Below are positions 31,634-41,274 of a stretch of 64,000 bases of DNA, piece after piece (within the stretch, counting starts at the first letter, position 1; every line of letters begins with the position of its first letter). The notes beneath the pieces were generated by a model that saw only the letters and a list, made by a program, of their open reading frames with translations, was not told the origin of the DNA and searched no databases. This DNA comes from Ornithomonoglobus_A sp045532455 (GTDB lineage: Bacteria; Bacillota; Clostridia; UBA1381): NCBI GenBank assembly GCA_045532455.1, contig JAZSFX010000047.1, positions 1 to 64,000 on the forward strand, given 5' to 3'. The translations under genes were made by a program, and so were the position numbers.

Positions 31634-31662
31634 TTGACTAATCCAGGCAAATAGTGTATAAT
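31634..31662 (+). promoter_or_regulatory. Promoter of the lytic transglycosylase gene
   Basis: TTGACT, 17-bp spacer, TATAAT, 40 bp before the GTG start. Confidence 0.85.
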
Positions 31663-31702
31663 GTTCTTGTAGCGTAAAAAACAATAGAAAGGAATTTTTG
31701 AT

Positions 31703-32692
31703 GTGAAAAAGAAAATTACGTCATTTTTATGTGTCCTTGCTATTTCGTTTTCGTCTTTGAGTGCCTTTGCACAAGGTGCAATTCCCGACCATCGCGGAAC
31801 AAGCACCGATGAAATTGATGTAGGGATAATGTCTGTGAATTCGTATGTTAAATCGTATTTTGAATTATTCGAAAAATATGGAAACCAATATGGAGTAGAC
31901 CCCAATATCTTAGCGGCAATATGCCAGCAGGAGTCGTCGGGAATAAATTGGAGTCATAGAGCCGACGGTTCAGAAATGCCTGCATGGGGAATTATGCAGA
32001 TAGAAAGAACAAACGAAAAAGCATTTGCAAAATTCGGTCTCGAAACAACGGGCGAAGAATGGACTCTTGAGGACCGCTTAGACCCTGAAAAGAGCATTGC
32101 GTTTGCTTCGATGCTCGTGGCAGAGCTTTTGGCAGCATATGATTGCGACTACGTAAAAATGCTTCAGGGCTATAACTTTGGTCAACCTGTCCTTGATAAA
32201 ATCATAGAGGCAACAGGCGAAGAGTGGATGGCAGAGCGCGAAAATGCAGTAGATTATATCGAAAACTGGCCATACGAAACCTATGGGGACAAATTATACG
32301 TTGAAAGAGTTCTTGCATATTACCGACCTATAATGACTTATAAGGGTGCTAAGGTAAGAGTAAACGGAGAGCTTGTTCATTTCAAAAATCAGTACCCGAT
32401 AATTGAAGATGAGCGTACTCTTATTCCCGTAAGAGGCTTATTCGAAAAGCTTGGTGCAAAGGTCAGCTGGAACGAAAAGAAATACGAGGTAACAATTTCG
32501 TATGACGGAACAACTGTTATTATTCCTATCGGCGAAAATTATACATACGTCAATGGAGAACAAAAACCCCTTGATGTATATGCACGCCTCACAAACGGAA
32601 GAACAATGATTCCGCTGAGGTTTGTTATGGACTGTCTTGGCTTTGAAGTAGAATGGGAAGAAGAGACAAGAACAGTAAATGTAATAGCATAA
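31703..32692 (+). CDS. Secreted lytic transglycosylase (SLT) with C-terminal stalk domain
   Basis: A 329-residue cell-wall enzyme. Residues 1-23 are a signal peptide (ends LSAFA). The SLT domain (about 45-210) has the catalytic Glu77 in ICQQESSGI, then WGIMQI and MLQGYNFG; it should cut peptidoglycan glycan strands leaving 1,6-anhydro ends. Residues ~218-329 are a copper-amine-oxidase-N-like stalk domain (ERTLIPVRGLFEKLGAKVSW and RTMIPLRFVMDCLGFEVEWEEE). It starts at GTG, with AAAGGA upstream. Monocistronic. Confidence 0.9.
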   Translation: MKKKITSFLCVLAISFSSLSAFAQGAIPDHRGTSTDEIDVGIMSVNSYVKSYFELFEKYGNQYGVDPNILAAICQQESSGINWSHRADGSEMPAWGIMQIERTNEKAFAKFGLETTGEEWTLEDRLDPEKSIAFASMLVAELLAAYDCDYVKMLQGYNFGQPVLDKIIEATGEEWMAERENAVDYIENWPYETYGDKLYVERVLAYYRPIMTYKGAKVRVNGELVHFKNQYPIIEDERTLIPVRGLFEKLGAKVSWNEKKYEVTISYDGTTVIIPIGENYTYVNGEQKPLDVYARLTNGRTMIPLRFVMDCLGFEVEWEEETRTVNVIA

Positions 32693-32703
32693 AGATGAAT
32701 ATA

Positions 32704-32749
32704 AAAACACGGAACATCTGCAAAATGGCAGTATGTTCCGTGTTTTTTT
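32704..32749 (+). terminator. Terminator of the lytic transglycosylase gene
   Basis: A long stem (AACACGGAACAT...ATGTTCCGTGTT, with an inner CTGC/GCAG) is followed by seven T. Confidence 0.88.
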
Positions 32750-32781
32750 AATATCGTTTTTAAAAATGTAAAAATCAGGTA

Positions 32782-32810
32782 TTGACACAAATGGAAATTT
32801 GTGTTATAAT
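32782..32810 (+). promoter_or_regulatory. Promoter of rpoB-rpoC with palindromic spacer
   Basis: A perfect consensus: TTGACA, 17 bp, TATAAT. The spacer itself is part of a perfect 8-bp inverted repeat (ACACAAAT, GGAA, ATTTGTGT; 32785-32804). Confidence 0.9.
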
Positions 32811-32897
32811 TATAAACTGTATAAATAGCGCCAAAATTGGCAGACAAGCTGTTTTGGTAATAAATTAAGGATTTTTAAAATGAGGTGATTAGCTAAA

Positions 32898-35800
32898 ATG
32901 ATTCACGAAATCAAAGCCGGAAAGAATACCCGTCTGAGCTACTCAAAGATTAAAGAGCCATTAGAAATGCCTAATCTTATCGAAGTTCAGAAAAATTCCT
33001 ACAAATGGTTTATCGAGGAGGGACTAAAAGAAGTATTTCACGATATTTCTCCCATAACTGACCATGCAGGAAAGTTAAGTCTTGAATTTTTCGACTACAA
33101 ACTTGAATACAATCCAAAGTATACAGTCGAGGAATGTAAAGAAAGAGATGCAAAATACGCAGCTCCTCTAAAAGTAAGCGTAAGACTTGTTAATATGGAA
33201 ACAGGCGAAATTAAGGAGCAAGAAATATTTATGGGCGATTTCCCGCTTATGACAGAGCAGGGAACATTTATCATAAATGGTGCAGAGCGTGTTATTGTAT
33301 CACAGCTTGTACGTTCACCCGGAATGTATTATGAATTCCAGAGAGATAAGTCAGGTAAGCCTTTATATGCATCAACTGTTATTCCATACAGAGGTGCATG
33401 GCTTGAATACGAAACAGACTCAAATGACGTATTCTCAATAAGAATAGACAGAACAAGAAAGCTCCCCGTTACAGTATTTTTAAGAGCGATGGGGCTTGGT
33501 TCTAATGCAGACATTTTGGAAATGTTCGGTGATGATGTGCGCATAACATCAACACTTGCAAAGGATACAACCGCATCACGTGAAGAAGGTCTTCTTGAGA
33601 TATACAAGAGATTAAGACCGGGTGAGCCTTTGAACGTTGAAAGTGCAGAATCACTTCTTATGAATATGTTCTTCGACCCAAAACGTTACGATTTGGCAAG
33701 AGTAGGACGTTATAAGTTCGATAAAAAGGTTGCTATATCTGCAAGAATTAAAAATCACGTTGCAGCAGAGGCGGTAGTTGACCCTCAAACAGGCGAAATA
33801 ATTGCCGAAAAGGGCGAAAAAATCAGTGCCGAAAAAGCAGACAAAATCGAAAGACTTGGTATAAACAAGGTTGAACTTCTTATCGAAGACAAGCAGGTAA
33901 GAGTATTCTCAAACAACACTGTTTATATAGAAGATTTTGTTGACTTTGATATAAGCGAATATCACTTAAGAAAAGTAAGCAAAGCAGTTCTTGACGAAAT
34001 CCTTGAAGAAAACAAAACAGAAGAAGATATAAAAGAAGCAATAAGACTAAGAATAGACGAGTTAAGTCCAAAGCATATCACAAGAGACGATATGTTTGCT
34101 TCAATAAACTATGTACTAACACTTGCTATGGGAACAGGTACCATAGACGATATCGACCACTTGGGTAACAGACGTTTAAGAAGTGTTGGCGAATTGTTGC
34201 AAAACCAGATAAGAATAGGTCTTTCACGTATGGAGAGAACTGTAAGAGAAAGAATGTCTACACAGGAGATGGATATTATTACTCCGTCATCTCTTATTAA
34301 CATAAGACCTGTTGCAGCAACAATCAATGAGTTCTTTGGTTCATCGCAGCTTTCACAGTTCATGGACCAGCCAAACCCACTGGCAGAACTAAGACATAAG
34401 AGAAGAATTTCAGCATTAGGTCCTGGCGGTCTTTCAAGAGAAAGAGCGGGCTTCGAAGTAAGAGACGTTCACTATTCTCACTACGGAAGAATGTGTCCGA
34501 TAGAAACTCCTGAAGGTCCTAACATCGGTCTTATTACATCACTTGCAACCTTTGCAAGAATTGACGAGTACGGATTTATCGAAGCACCGTACAGACGTGT
34601 TGATAAAGAAACAGGCCGCGTAACAGACGAAATATTATATATGACAGCTGATATAGAAGATGACTATATCATAGCTCAGGCAAACGAGCCATTAGATAGC
34701 GAGGGACACTTCCTCGATAAAAAGGTTTCGGCGCGTTTTCGAGACGAGATTGTAGAAGTTGCGCCCGACAGAATAGACTATATGGACGTATCTCCAAGAC
34801 AGCTTGTATCTGTTGTAACTGCTTGTATTCCGTTCCTTGAAAACGACGACGCTAACCGTGCGCTGATGGGCTCAAACATGCAGTGTCAGGCAGTGCCGCT
34901 TTTAACAACAGACTCACCAATCGTTGGTACAGGTATGGAGCATAAGGTTGCACAGGACTCAGGTAGTGCAGTTTTAGCAAAAGAAGACGGTGTTGTAGAA
35001 AAGGTTGACTCCGACAGAATCATCATAAAGGGTGAAAGCGGAACAAAGCATACACACAAGCTTATTAAGTTCACACGTTCAAACCAATCAACATGTATTA
35101 ACCAGAAGCCTATCGTAAAGGTTGGCGAAAAGGTAAAGAGAAACGATATAATTGCCGATGGTCCTGCTATGGATAACGGTGAATTGGCTCTTGGTAAGAA
35201 CATTCTTATCGGATTTATGACCTGGGAGGGTTATAACTACGAGGACGCTGTTCTTATAAGCGAAGAGCTTGTTATGAATGACGTATTTACTTCTATTCAT
35301 ATGGAGGAGTATGAATGTGAAGCAAGAGATACAAAGCTTGGCCCCGAAGAAATCACAAGAGACGTACCAAACGTTGGCGAGGATATGCTCAAAAATCTTG
35401 ACGAAAACGGTATTATCCGCATAGGTGCAGAGGTAAAGCCTGGCGACATTCTTGTTGGTAAGGTTACACCTAAGGGTGAAACAGAGCTTACTGCCGAGGA
35501 AAGACTTCTAAGAGCAATCTTTGGCGAAAAGGCAAGAGAAGTAAGAGATACTTCACTAAGAGTTCCGCACGGAGAAAGCGGTATCATAGTAGACGTAAAG
35601 AAATTCACACGCGAAAACAGCGACGAGCTTTCACCTGGTGTAAACGAGGTTGTATGCTGCTACATCGCACAAAAGAGAAAAATCTCTGTCGGCGATAAGA
35701 TGGCGGGCCGTCATGGTAATAAGGGTGTTGTTTCGAGAGTGCTTCCAAAAGAGGATATGCCTTTCTTAGAAGACGGAACACCACTACAAATTGTGCTTAA

Positions 35801-36728
35801 CCCACTTGGCGTACCTTCACGTATGAATATTGGACAGGTGCTCGAAATGCACTTGGGTTATGCTTACAGATGTCTATCACTAAAAACAAGAGAACAGCTT
35901 GAAAGTATGGTGCTTGATGAGCACTTTAAGCAAGAACTTCTAAAGGCTCAGGAGCACAAGAGAGAAGACAGATTTATTAAGATAGCAACTCCCGTATTTG
36001 GCGGTGCAGAAGATGATGACATTAAGCTTGCATTCAAGGAAGCAGGTCTTAGTGAAACATACAAATCAACCGTATATGACGGAAGAACAGGCGAAAAGTT
36101 TGATAACGACGTTACTGTTGGTGTGATGTACTATCTAAAGCTTCACCATCTTGTTGACGATAAAATCCATGCAAGATCAACAGGTCCATACTCACTTGTT
36201 ACGCAACAGCCTCTTGGCGGTAAAGCTCAGTTTGGTGGTCAGCGTTTCGGTGAAATGGAAGTTTGGGCACTCGAGGCTTACGGTGCTGCATACACACTTC
36301 AGGAAATATTGACAGTTAAATCTGACGATATTGTAGGTCGTGTAAAGACTTATGAGTCTATCGTAAAGGGCGAAAACATACCGCGTTCAGGTATACCTGA
36401 ATCATTTAAGGTACTTGTTAAGGAATTGCAATCACTTGCACTCGATGTAAGAATTCTTAACAAGGATATGGAAGAAATCGACCTTGATGCTTCATTTGAA
36501 GATGATGACGACGAAGGCGTTATAGATGCAAGAAACGAATACAGGGAAACTATGGAAGAAGCCCAAGGGTATACCGACAGCTTTGGAGAAGAAGACCTGG
36601 ATAGTGCAAATATGGTGCTTGACGGCGAAGACTATGATGATGAAGATGATGAGTCAGAGGATATTTACGATGACGAATACGACATCGATTCTGAGGATTC
36701 TTCCTTCGATGAAGATTTAGATTCATAA
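32898..36728 (+). CDS. rpoB: DNA-directed RNA polymerase subunit beta
   Basis: A 1276-residue beta subunit. It contains the rifampicin-site cluster (SSQLSQFMDQPNPLAELRHKRRISALGPGG), the GPNIGLI segment, GYNYEDAVLISEE, and DKMAGRHGNKGVVS near the C-terminus. It ends in a ~80-residue, very acidic tail of Asp/Glu (about 1190-1276) beyond the usual end, seen in some Clostridia. GAGGTGA is upstream of the ATG. It has its own promoter; the usual rplKAJL genes do not precede it, as the gene just upstream is an unrelated secreted protein. Confidence 0.98.
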   Translation: MIHEIKAGKNTRLSYSKIKEPLEMPNLIEVQKNSYKWFIEEGLKEVFHDISPITDHAGKLSLEFFDYKLEYNPKYTVEECKERDAKYAAPLKVSVRLVNMETGEIKEQEIFMGDFPLMTEQGTFIINGAERVIVSQLVRSPGMYYEFQRDKSGKPLYASTVIPYRGAWLEYETDSNDVFSIRIDRTRKLPVTVFLRAMGLGSNADILEMFGDDVRITSTLAKDTTASREEGLLEIYKRLRPGEPLNVESAESLLMNMFFDPKRYDLARVGRYKFDKKVAISARIKNHVAAEAVVDPQTGEIIAEKGEKISAEKADKIERLGINKVELLIEDKQVRVFSNNTVYIEDFVDFDISEYHLRKVSKAVLDEILEENKTEEDIKEAIRLRIDELSPKHITRDDMFASINYVLTLAMGTGTIDDIDHLGNRRLRSVGELLQNQIRIGLSRMERTVRERMSTQEMDIITPSSLINIRPVAATINEFFGSSQLSQFMDQPNPLAELRHKRRISALGPGGLSRERAGFEVRDVHYSHYGRMCPIETPEGPNIGLITSLATFARIDEYGFIEAPYRRVDKETGRVTDEILYMTADIEDDYIIAQANEPLDSEGHFLDKKVSARFRDEIVEVAPDRIDYMDVSPRQLVSVVTACIPFLENDDANRALMGSNMQCQAVPLLTTDSPIVGTGMEHKVAQDSGSAVLAKEDGVVEKVDSDRIIIKGESGTKHTHKLIKFTRSNQSTCINQKPIVKVGEKVKRNDIIADGPAMDNGELALGKNILIGFMTWEGYNYEDAVLISEELVMNDVFTSIHMEEYECEARDTKLGPEEITRDVPNVGEDMLKNLDENGIIRIGAEVKPGDILVGKVTPKGETELTAEERLLRAIFGEKAREVRDTSLRVPHGESGIIVDVKKFTRENSDELSPGVNEVVCCYIAQKRKISVGDKMAGRHGNKGVVSRVLPKEDMPFLEDGTPLQIVLNPLGVPSRMNIGQVLEMHLGYAYRCLSLKTREQLESMVLDEHFKQELLKAQEHKREDRFIKIATPVFGGAEDDDIKLAFKEAGLSETYKSTVYDGRTGEKFDNDVTVGVMYYLKLHHLVDDKIHARSTGPYSLVTQQPLGGKAQFGGQRFGEMEVWALEAYGAAYTLQEILTVKSDDIVGRVKTYESIVKGENIPRSGIPESFKVLVKELQSLALDVRILNKDMEEIDLDASFEDDDDEGVIDARNEYRETMEEAQGYTDSFGEEDLDSANMVLDGEDYDDEDDESEDIYDDEYDIDSEDSSFDEDLDS

Positions 36729-36746
36729 GGAGAGGGGAATAGATAT

Positions 36747-39700
36747 ATGTTAGAATTTAATAGTTTTGAAGCTATAAAAATAGGTATCGCATCTCCCGAA
36801 ACCATTCTTTCGTGGTCAAAGGGTGAGGTTACAAAGCCAGAAACAATAAACTATCGTACATTAAAGCCCGAAAAGGAAGGCTTATTCTGCGAAAAAATCT
36901 TTGGTCCTACAAAGGATTGGGAATGTCATTGCGGAAAGTATAAAAAGATAAGATACAAGGGAAAAGTCTGCGAGCGTTGCGGTGTTGAAGTTACAAAGTC
37001 TAAGGTCAGACGTGAAAGAATGGGACACATTGAGCTTGCAACTCCCGTATCACACATCTGGTACTTTAAGGGTGTTCCTTCATCAATCGGCTTAATGCTC
37101 GATATTTCACCAAGACATCTCGAAAAGGTTTTGTATTTTGCATCATATATAGTAACCGACAAGGGTACTTCAAATATGATGGAAAGTCAGGTGCTTTCTG
37201 AGAGCGAATACAGAGAAGCGCGCGAAAAATACGGTGATACCTTCAGCGCCGGTATGGGAGCTGAGGCAGTAAAAGCACTTCTCGAAAAAATAGACGTAGA
37301 AAAGCTTTCAAGAGAGCTTAAGGCAGAACTCGAAACTGCACAAGGCCAAAAGAAAGCAAGAATAATAAAAAGACTCGAAATTGTTGAGTCATTCAGGGTT
37401 TCGGGTAACCGTCCCGAATGGATGATTATGTCTGTAATTCCTGTAATTCCACCAGAATTAAGACCTATGGTACAGCTTGACGGCGGACGTTTTGCAACAT
37501 CTGACCTTAACGACTTATACCGTAGAGTAATAAACAGAAATAATCGTCTTAAGAAGCTATTAGAGCTTGGCGCGCCTGATATTATCATAAGAAACGAAAA
37601 GAGAATGTTGCAAGAAGCAGTAGACGCCCTTATAAACAATGGCAGACGCGGCAGAGTTGTAACAGGCCCAGGTAACAGACCGCTTAAATCTCTTTCGGAT
37701 ATGCTAAAGGGTAAGCAGGGACGATTCAGACAAAACCTGTTGGGTAAGCGTGTTGACTATTCAGGACGTAGCGTTATCGTAGTTGGTACCGAAATGAAGA
37801 TTTATCAGTGCGGACTTCCAAAGGAAATGGCAATAGAACTCTTTAAGCCATTTGTTATGAAAGAGCTTGTTTCAAGAAAGCTTGCTCATAACATAAAGAG
37901 CGCAAAGAGAATGGTAGAAAAAACAAGACCAGAGGTGTGGGACGTTCTTGAAGATGTTATTAAAGAACATCCGGTATTACTAAACCGTGCTCCTACACTT
38001 CACAGACTTGGTATTCAGGCATTTGAGCCAAGATTGGTTGAAGGTAGAGCCCTTAAGCTGCACCCACTTGTTTGTACTGCATATAATGCCGACTTCGACG
38101 GAGACCAGATGGCTGTTCACGTTCCTCTTTCACCTGAGGCACAGGCAGAAGCAAGATTTTTGATGCTTAGTGCTAATAACCTGCTAAAACCTCAAGACGG
38201 TCATCCCGTTACTGTTCCTACTCAGGACATGATTTTGGGTAGTTATTATCTGACACTTCAAAAGGAAAACTACAAGCAGATAATAGAAGAAATAGAAGAA
38301 AACGAGCCTAAGCTTGAATTAGTTGTAAAAGAAATTGCAGCAGACCCCGAATTTGAGGTCAAGGTATATGACGAAAACGAAGAAATAAAGGTATTTGATA
38401 CTATAAACGACGTTTTGGCATATATGAAAGAAAACCCTGTAGTTCTTATGAACGAAACAAAGATTGCCGCAAACCCTGTTGTATTAAAAACAAGTGTTGG
38501 CGACATAAAGGTTTCTCTAAAGAGAGTAATGAACTTGCTTAAGAAGTATACAACAAAGGTATTCACTTCAAAAGAAGAAGCAATTCTTGCATATGCAAAC
38601 GGAAGCATTACTCTGCACGAGCGAATCAAGTTTGTAAACAAAAAGACAATAGACGGAGTCGAGAAAGAAAAGCTTATTGATGGTACAGTAGGTCTTATCA
38701 TATTCAACGATAATATTCCTCAGGATATTAATTATTGTGTGAGAAAGACAGAGGACGATATGTTTAAGCTCGAAGTTGACGAGGTTGTAGGCAAGAGTCA
38801 GCTTGGCAAGATAATCGATAAGTGTATACGTGCTCACGGTACTTCAGTAACTGCCGAAGTTCTTGATAAAATCAAGGAAACAGGCTACAAGTATTCAACT
38901 AAGGGCGCAATAACAGTTGCGGTAACAGATATTCACGTTCCCGAAAAGAAAAAGGAAATACTTGCCGAGGCAGAAAAGCAGGTCGACGCAGTAATGAACA
39001 AGTATCGTTTTGGTATGTTAACAGACGAAGAACGATACAAGGAAGTTATAAAAATCTGGGCAGACGCGTCATCACAGGTTACAGACGCCATGATGAAACA
39101 CCTGGGCGAATTTAACCCAATCTTTATGATGGCAGATTCAGGAGCCCGTGGTAGCACAAACCAGATAAGACAACTTGCTGCTATGCGTGGTCTTATGGCC
39201 GATACACAGGGACGTACTGTCGAAATTCCTATCAGAGCTAACTTCCGTGAGGGTCTTAACGTATTGGAATACTTTATTTCATCTCACGGTGCAAGAAAAG
39301 GTCTTACAGATACAGCTTTGAGAACTGCCGACTCAGGTTACCTTACAAGACGTCTTGTTGACGTATCACAAGACGTTATCGTAAGAGAAGTTGACTGTGG
39401 TACAGAGCGCGGTGAATGGATGGCAGAAATTACCGACGGTAAAGAAAGCATTGAGCCGCTGTACGACCGTATCGTAGGCCGTATTGCAATGGAAGATGTA
39501 CTTCACCCCGAAACAAACGAGGTACTTGCAAAGGGCGGCGAGCTGATTAGCGAAATCCAGGCAGATAACATTGTAAAAGCCGGAATAGAAAAGGTATATA
39601 TAAGAAGTGTTCTTACATGTCAATCAAGAATTGGTGTGTGTGCTAAGTGTTACGGTACAAACCTTGCAACAGGCGAGCTTGTAAACGTAGGCGAAGCAGT

Positions 39701-40547
39701 AGGTATCATTGCAGCTCAGTCAATCGGTGAGCCGGGTACACAGCTTACAATGCGTACCTTCCACGCCGGTGGTGTTGCATCGGGCAGCGATATCACGCAG
39801 GGTCTTCCCCGTGTCGAAGAACTTTTCGAGGCAAGAAAGCCTAAGGGTGTTGCTATCATCTCAGAAATCGGCGGTAAAGTCAGCGTAAACGATACAAAGC
39901 GTAAACGCGAAGTAGTCATCACAAACGACGAAAACGGTGAGGCAAAGACATACGTTATTCCTTATGCTGCAAGCATAAAGGTACACGATGGCGATGTTAT
40001 CGAAGCCGGCGACCAGCTGACAACCGGTTCAATTAACCCTAACGACATTCTTGCTATAAACGGTCCGCACGATGTTCAGGTATATATCACACGTGAAGTA
40101 CAAAGAACATATCGTATGCAGGGTGTTGACATCAACGACAAGCACGTTGAGGTTATAACAAGACAAATGTTAAGAAAGGTAAGAGTAGAAGAATCAGGCG
40201 ATACAGATTTGCTTATTGGTGCACTTATCGACAGATTTGAATTAGAGGATGCAAACAAGAAGGTAGAAGCAGGGGGCAGCACTAACTTTGCTACAGCTTC
40301 ACCTGTGCTTTTGGGTATTACAAAGGCATCGCTTGCAACAGACTCATTCCTTTCTGCAGCATCATTCCAGGAAACCACAAAGGTTCTTACAGATGCAGCT
40401 ATAAAGGGTAAGGTTGACCCACTTCTTGGCTTAAAGGAAAATGTTATAATCGGTAAGCTTATTCCTGCAGGTACAGGTATGAGTATGTACAAGGATATTA
40501 ATATTACACTTGACGGCGAAGAAATTCCAAGCGAAGAAATTCACTAA
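36747..40547 (+). CDS. rpoC: DNA-directed RNA polymerase subunit beta'
   Basis: A 1266-residue beta' subunit. It has the N-terminal zinc ribbon CHCGKYKKIRYKGKVCERCG, the catalytic Mg-binding loop NADFDGDQM (447-454), and the second zinc site CQSRIGVCAKCYG near the C-terminus. The trigger-loop and bridge-helix segments (FMMADSGARGSTNQIRQLAAMRG) are intact. AGGAGAGGGG is before the ATG, 18 bp after rpoB. The usual downstream rpsL-rpsG-fusA genes do not follow; a terminator and a convergent operon do. Confidence 0.98.
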   Translation: MLEFNSFEAIKIGIASPETILSWSKGEVTKPETINYRTLKPEKEGLFCEKIFGPTKDWECHCGKYKKIRYKGKVCERCGVEVTKSKVRRERMGHIELATPVSHIWYFKGVPSSIGLMLDISPRHLEKVLYFASYIVTDKGTSNMMESQVLSESEYREAREKYGDTFSAGMGAEAVKALLEKIDVEKLSRELKAELETAQGQKKARIIKRLEIVESFRVSGNRPEWMIMSVIPVIPPELRPMVQLDGGRFATSDLNDLYRRVINRNNRLKKLLELGAPDIIIRNEKRMLQEAVDALINNGRRGRVVTGPGNRPLKSLSDMLKGKQGRFRQNLLGKRVDYSGRSVIVVGTEMKIYQCGLPKEMAIELFKPFVMKELVSRKLAHNIKSAKRMVEKTRPEVWDVLEDVIKEHPVLLNRAPTLHRLGIQAFEPRLVEGRALKLHPLVCTAYNADFDGDQMAVHVPLSPEAQAEARFLMLSANNLLKPQDGHPVTVPTQDMILGSYYLTLQKENYKQIIEEIEENEPKLELVVKEIAADPEFEVKVYDENEEIKVFDTINDVLAYMKENPVVLMNETKIAANPVVLKTSVGDIKVSLKRVMNLLKKYTTKVFTSKEEAILAYANGSITLHERIKFVNKKTIDGVEKEKLIDGTVGLIIFNDNIPQDINYCVRKTEDDMFKLEVDEVVGKSQLGKIIDKCIRAHGTSVTAEVLDKIKETGYKYSTKGAITVAVTDIHVPEKKKEILAEAEKQVDAVMNKYRFGMLTDEERYKEVIKIWADASSQVTDAMMKHLGEFNPIFMMADSGARGSTNQIRQLAAMRGLMADTQGRTVEIPIRANFREGLNVLEYFISSHGARKGLTDTALRTADSGYLTRRLVDVSQDVIVREVDCGTERGEWMAEITDGKESIEPLYDRIVGRIAMEDVLHPETNEVLAKGGELISEIQADNIVKAGIEKVYIRSVLTCQSRIGVCAKCYGTNLATGELVNVGEAVGIIAAQSIGEPGTQLTMRTFHAGGVASGSDITQGLPRVEELFEARKPKGVAIISEIGGKVSVNDTKRKREVVITNDENGEAKTYVIPYAASIKVHDGDVIEAGDQLTTGSINPNDILAINGPHDVQVYITREVQRTYRMQGVDINDKHVEVITRQMLRKVRVEESGDTDLLIGALIDRFELEDANKKVEAGGSTNFATASPVLLGITKASLATDSFLSAASFQETTKVLTDAAIKGKVDPLLGLKENVIIGKLIPAGTGMSMYKDINITLDGEEIPSEEIH

Positions 40548-40549
40548 TA

Positions 40550-40582
40550 AAAAAGGCTGTTGCTTTTAGCAACATCCTTTTT
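40550..40582. terminator. Terminator of rpoB-rpoC
   Basis: AAAAAGG-C-TGTTGC, loop, GCAACA-T-CCTTTTT: a 13-bp stem with one mismatch, followed by T. The symmetric A/T ends let it serve the convergent trhA operon too. Confidence 0.85.
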
Positions 40583-40593
40583 GTTATGTTATT

Positions 40594-41274
40594 TTATCTT
40601 AATACAATATAGAAAAATATTGCAAAGAATTGTAGTATAGAAGCAAATACAACGAATATATGGAATACTGAGTGAATATACTTCTTCTTTTTACCTATTC
40701 CATAAAGGACAGCACCTATGGTATACATAATTCCGCCTGCCAACAGATAGAAAAAACCTGCAAGAGTCATTACATCTATTGTCCATTTTATAATAGCAAC
40801 AATACACCAGCCAAGCGCTATATATGCCGCCATAGAAATCTTTGAGTATTTTTTTAAGTCTATTGCATTAAGTGTTACACAAAGTGCAGTTATGCCCCAT
40901 TGAATACCGAACACCACCCACGCAGCAACCGGATGGCTTTCGCGTATGCCGGCAAGAAGTATTGGTGTATATGTTCCTGAAATGAGAAAAAATATTGTGC
41001 AGTGGTCAATTATGCGCATAACCTTTTTGCCTGTGCCGATTTTTAGTCCGTGGTATGTGCTCGATACGGTGTATAATAAAATCATGGTAAATCCGTAAAT
41101 TGCACAGGATACAACTGCCCACGCATCGCCTCTGATTGCCGAAAAAACTACACAAAGTGCAAGCATTGCAATAGCAAAGCCGCCGCCTGTAATGTGTGTT
41201 ACCATGTTCATAATTTCTTCGCCTCTTGTGTAGTTGGGAAGCTCTCTGTCTTTTAATTTAGTTCTTTTTATCAA
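40594..41274 (-). CDS. trhA: TrhA/hemolysin III family membrane protein (PAQR superfamily)
   Basis: A 226-residue protein with seven predicted helices. It carries the PAQR/hemolysin III hallmarks GEEIMNMVTHITGGG at the N-terminus, SSTYHGL, and the C-terminal SVFHIFVVFAS with the conserved His residues that bind zinc in the family. E. coli TrhA affects membrane-lipid homeostasis, and PAQR relatives such as AdipoR are ceramidase-like; it is not a proven hemolysin. It starts at TTG 41274, overlapping the stop of the acyl-CoA ligase by four bases (TTGA), so the two are translationally coupled. Confidence 0.9.
   Translation of the reverse strand: MIKRTKLKDRELPNYTRGEEIMNMVTHITGGGFAIAMLALCVVFSAIRGDAWAVVSCAIYGFTMILLYTVSSTYHGLKIGTGKKVMRIIDHCTIFFLISGTYTPILLAGIRESHPVAAWVVFGIQWGITALCVTLNAIDLKKYSKISMAAYIALGWCIVAIIKWTIDVMTLAGFFYLLAGGIMYTIGAVLYGIGKKKKYIHSVFHIFVVFASILQFFAIFFYIVLR

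Noticed and set aside
40594..41274. Calling TrhA a hemolysin from its family name
   Set aside because: The family name is historical; the PAQR motifs and operon context point to lipid homeostasis, and nothing shows toxin activity.
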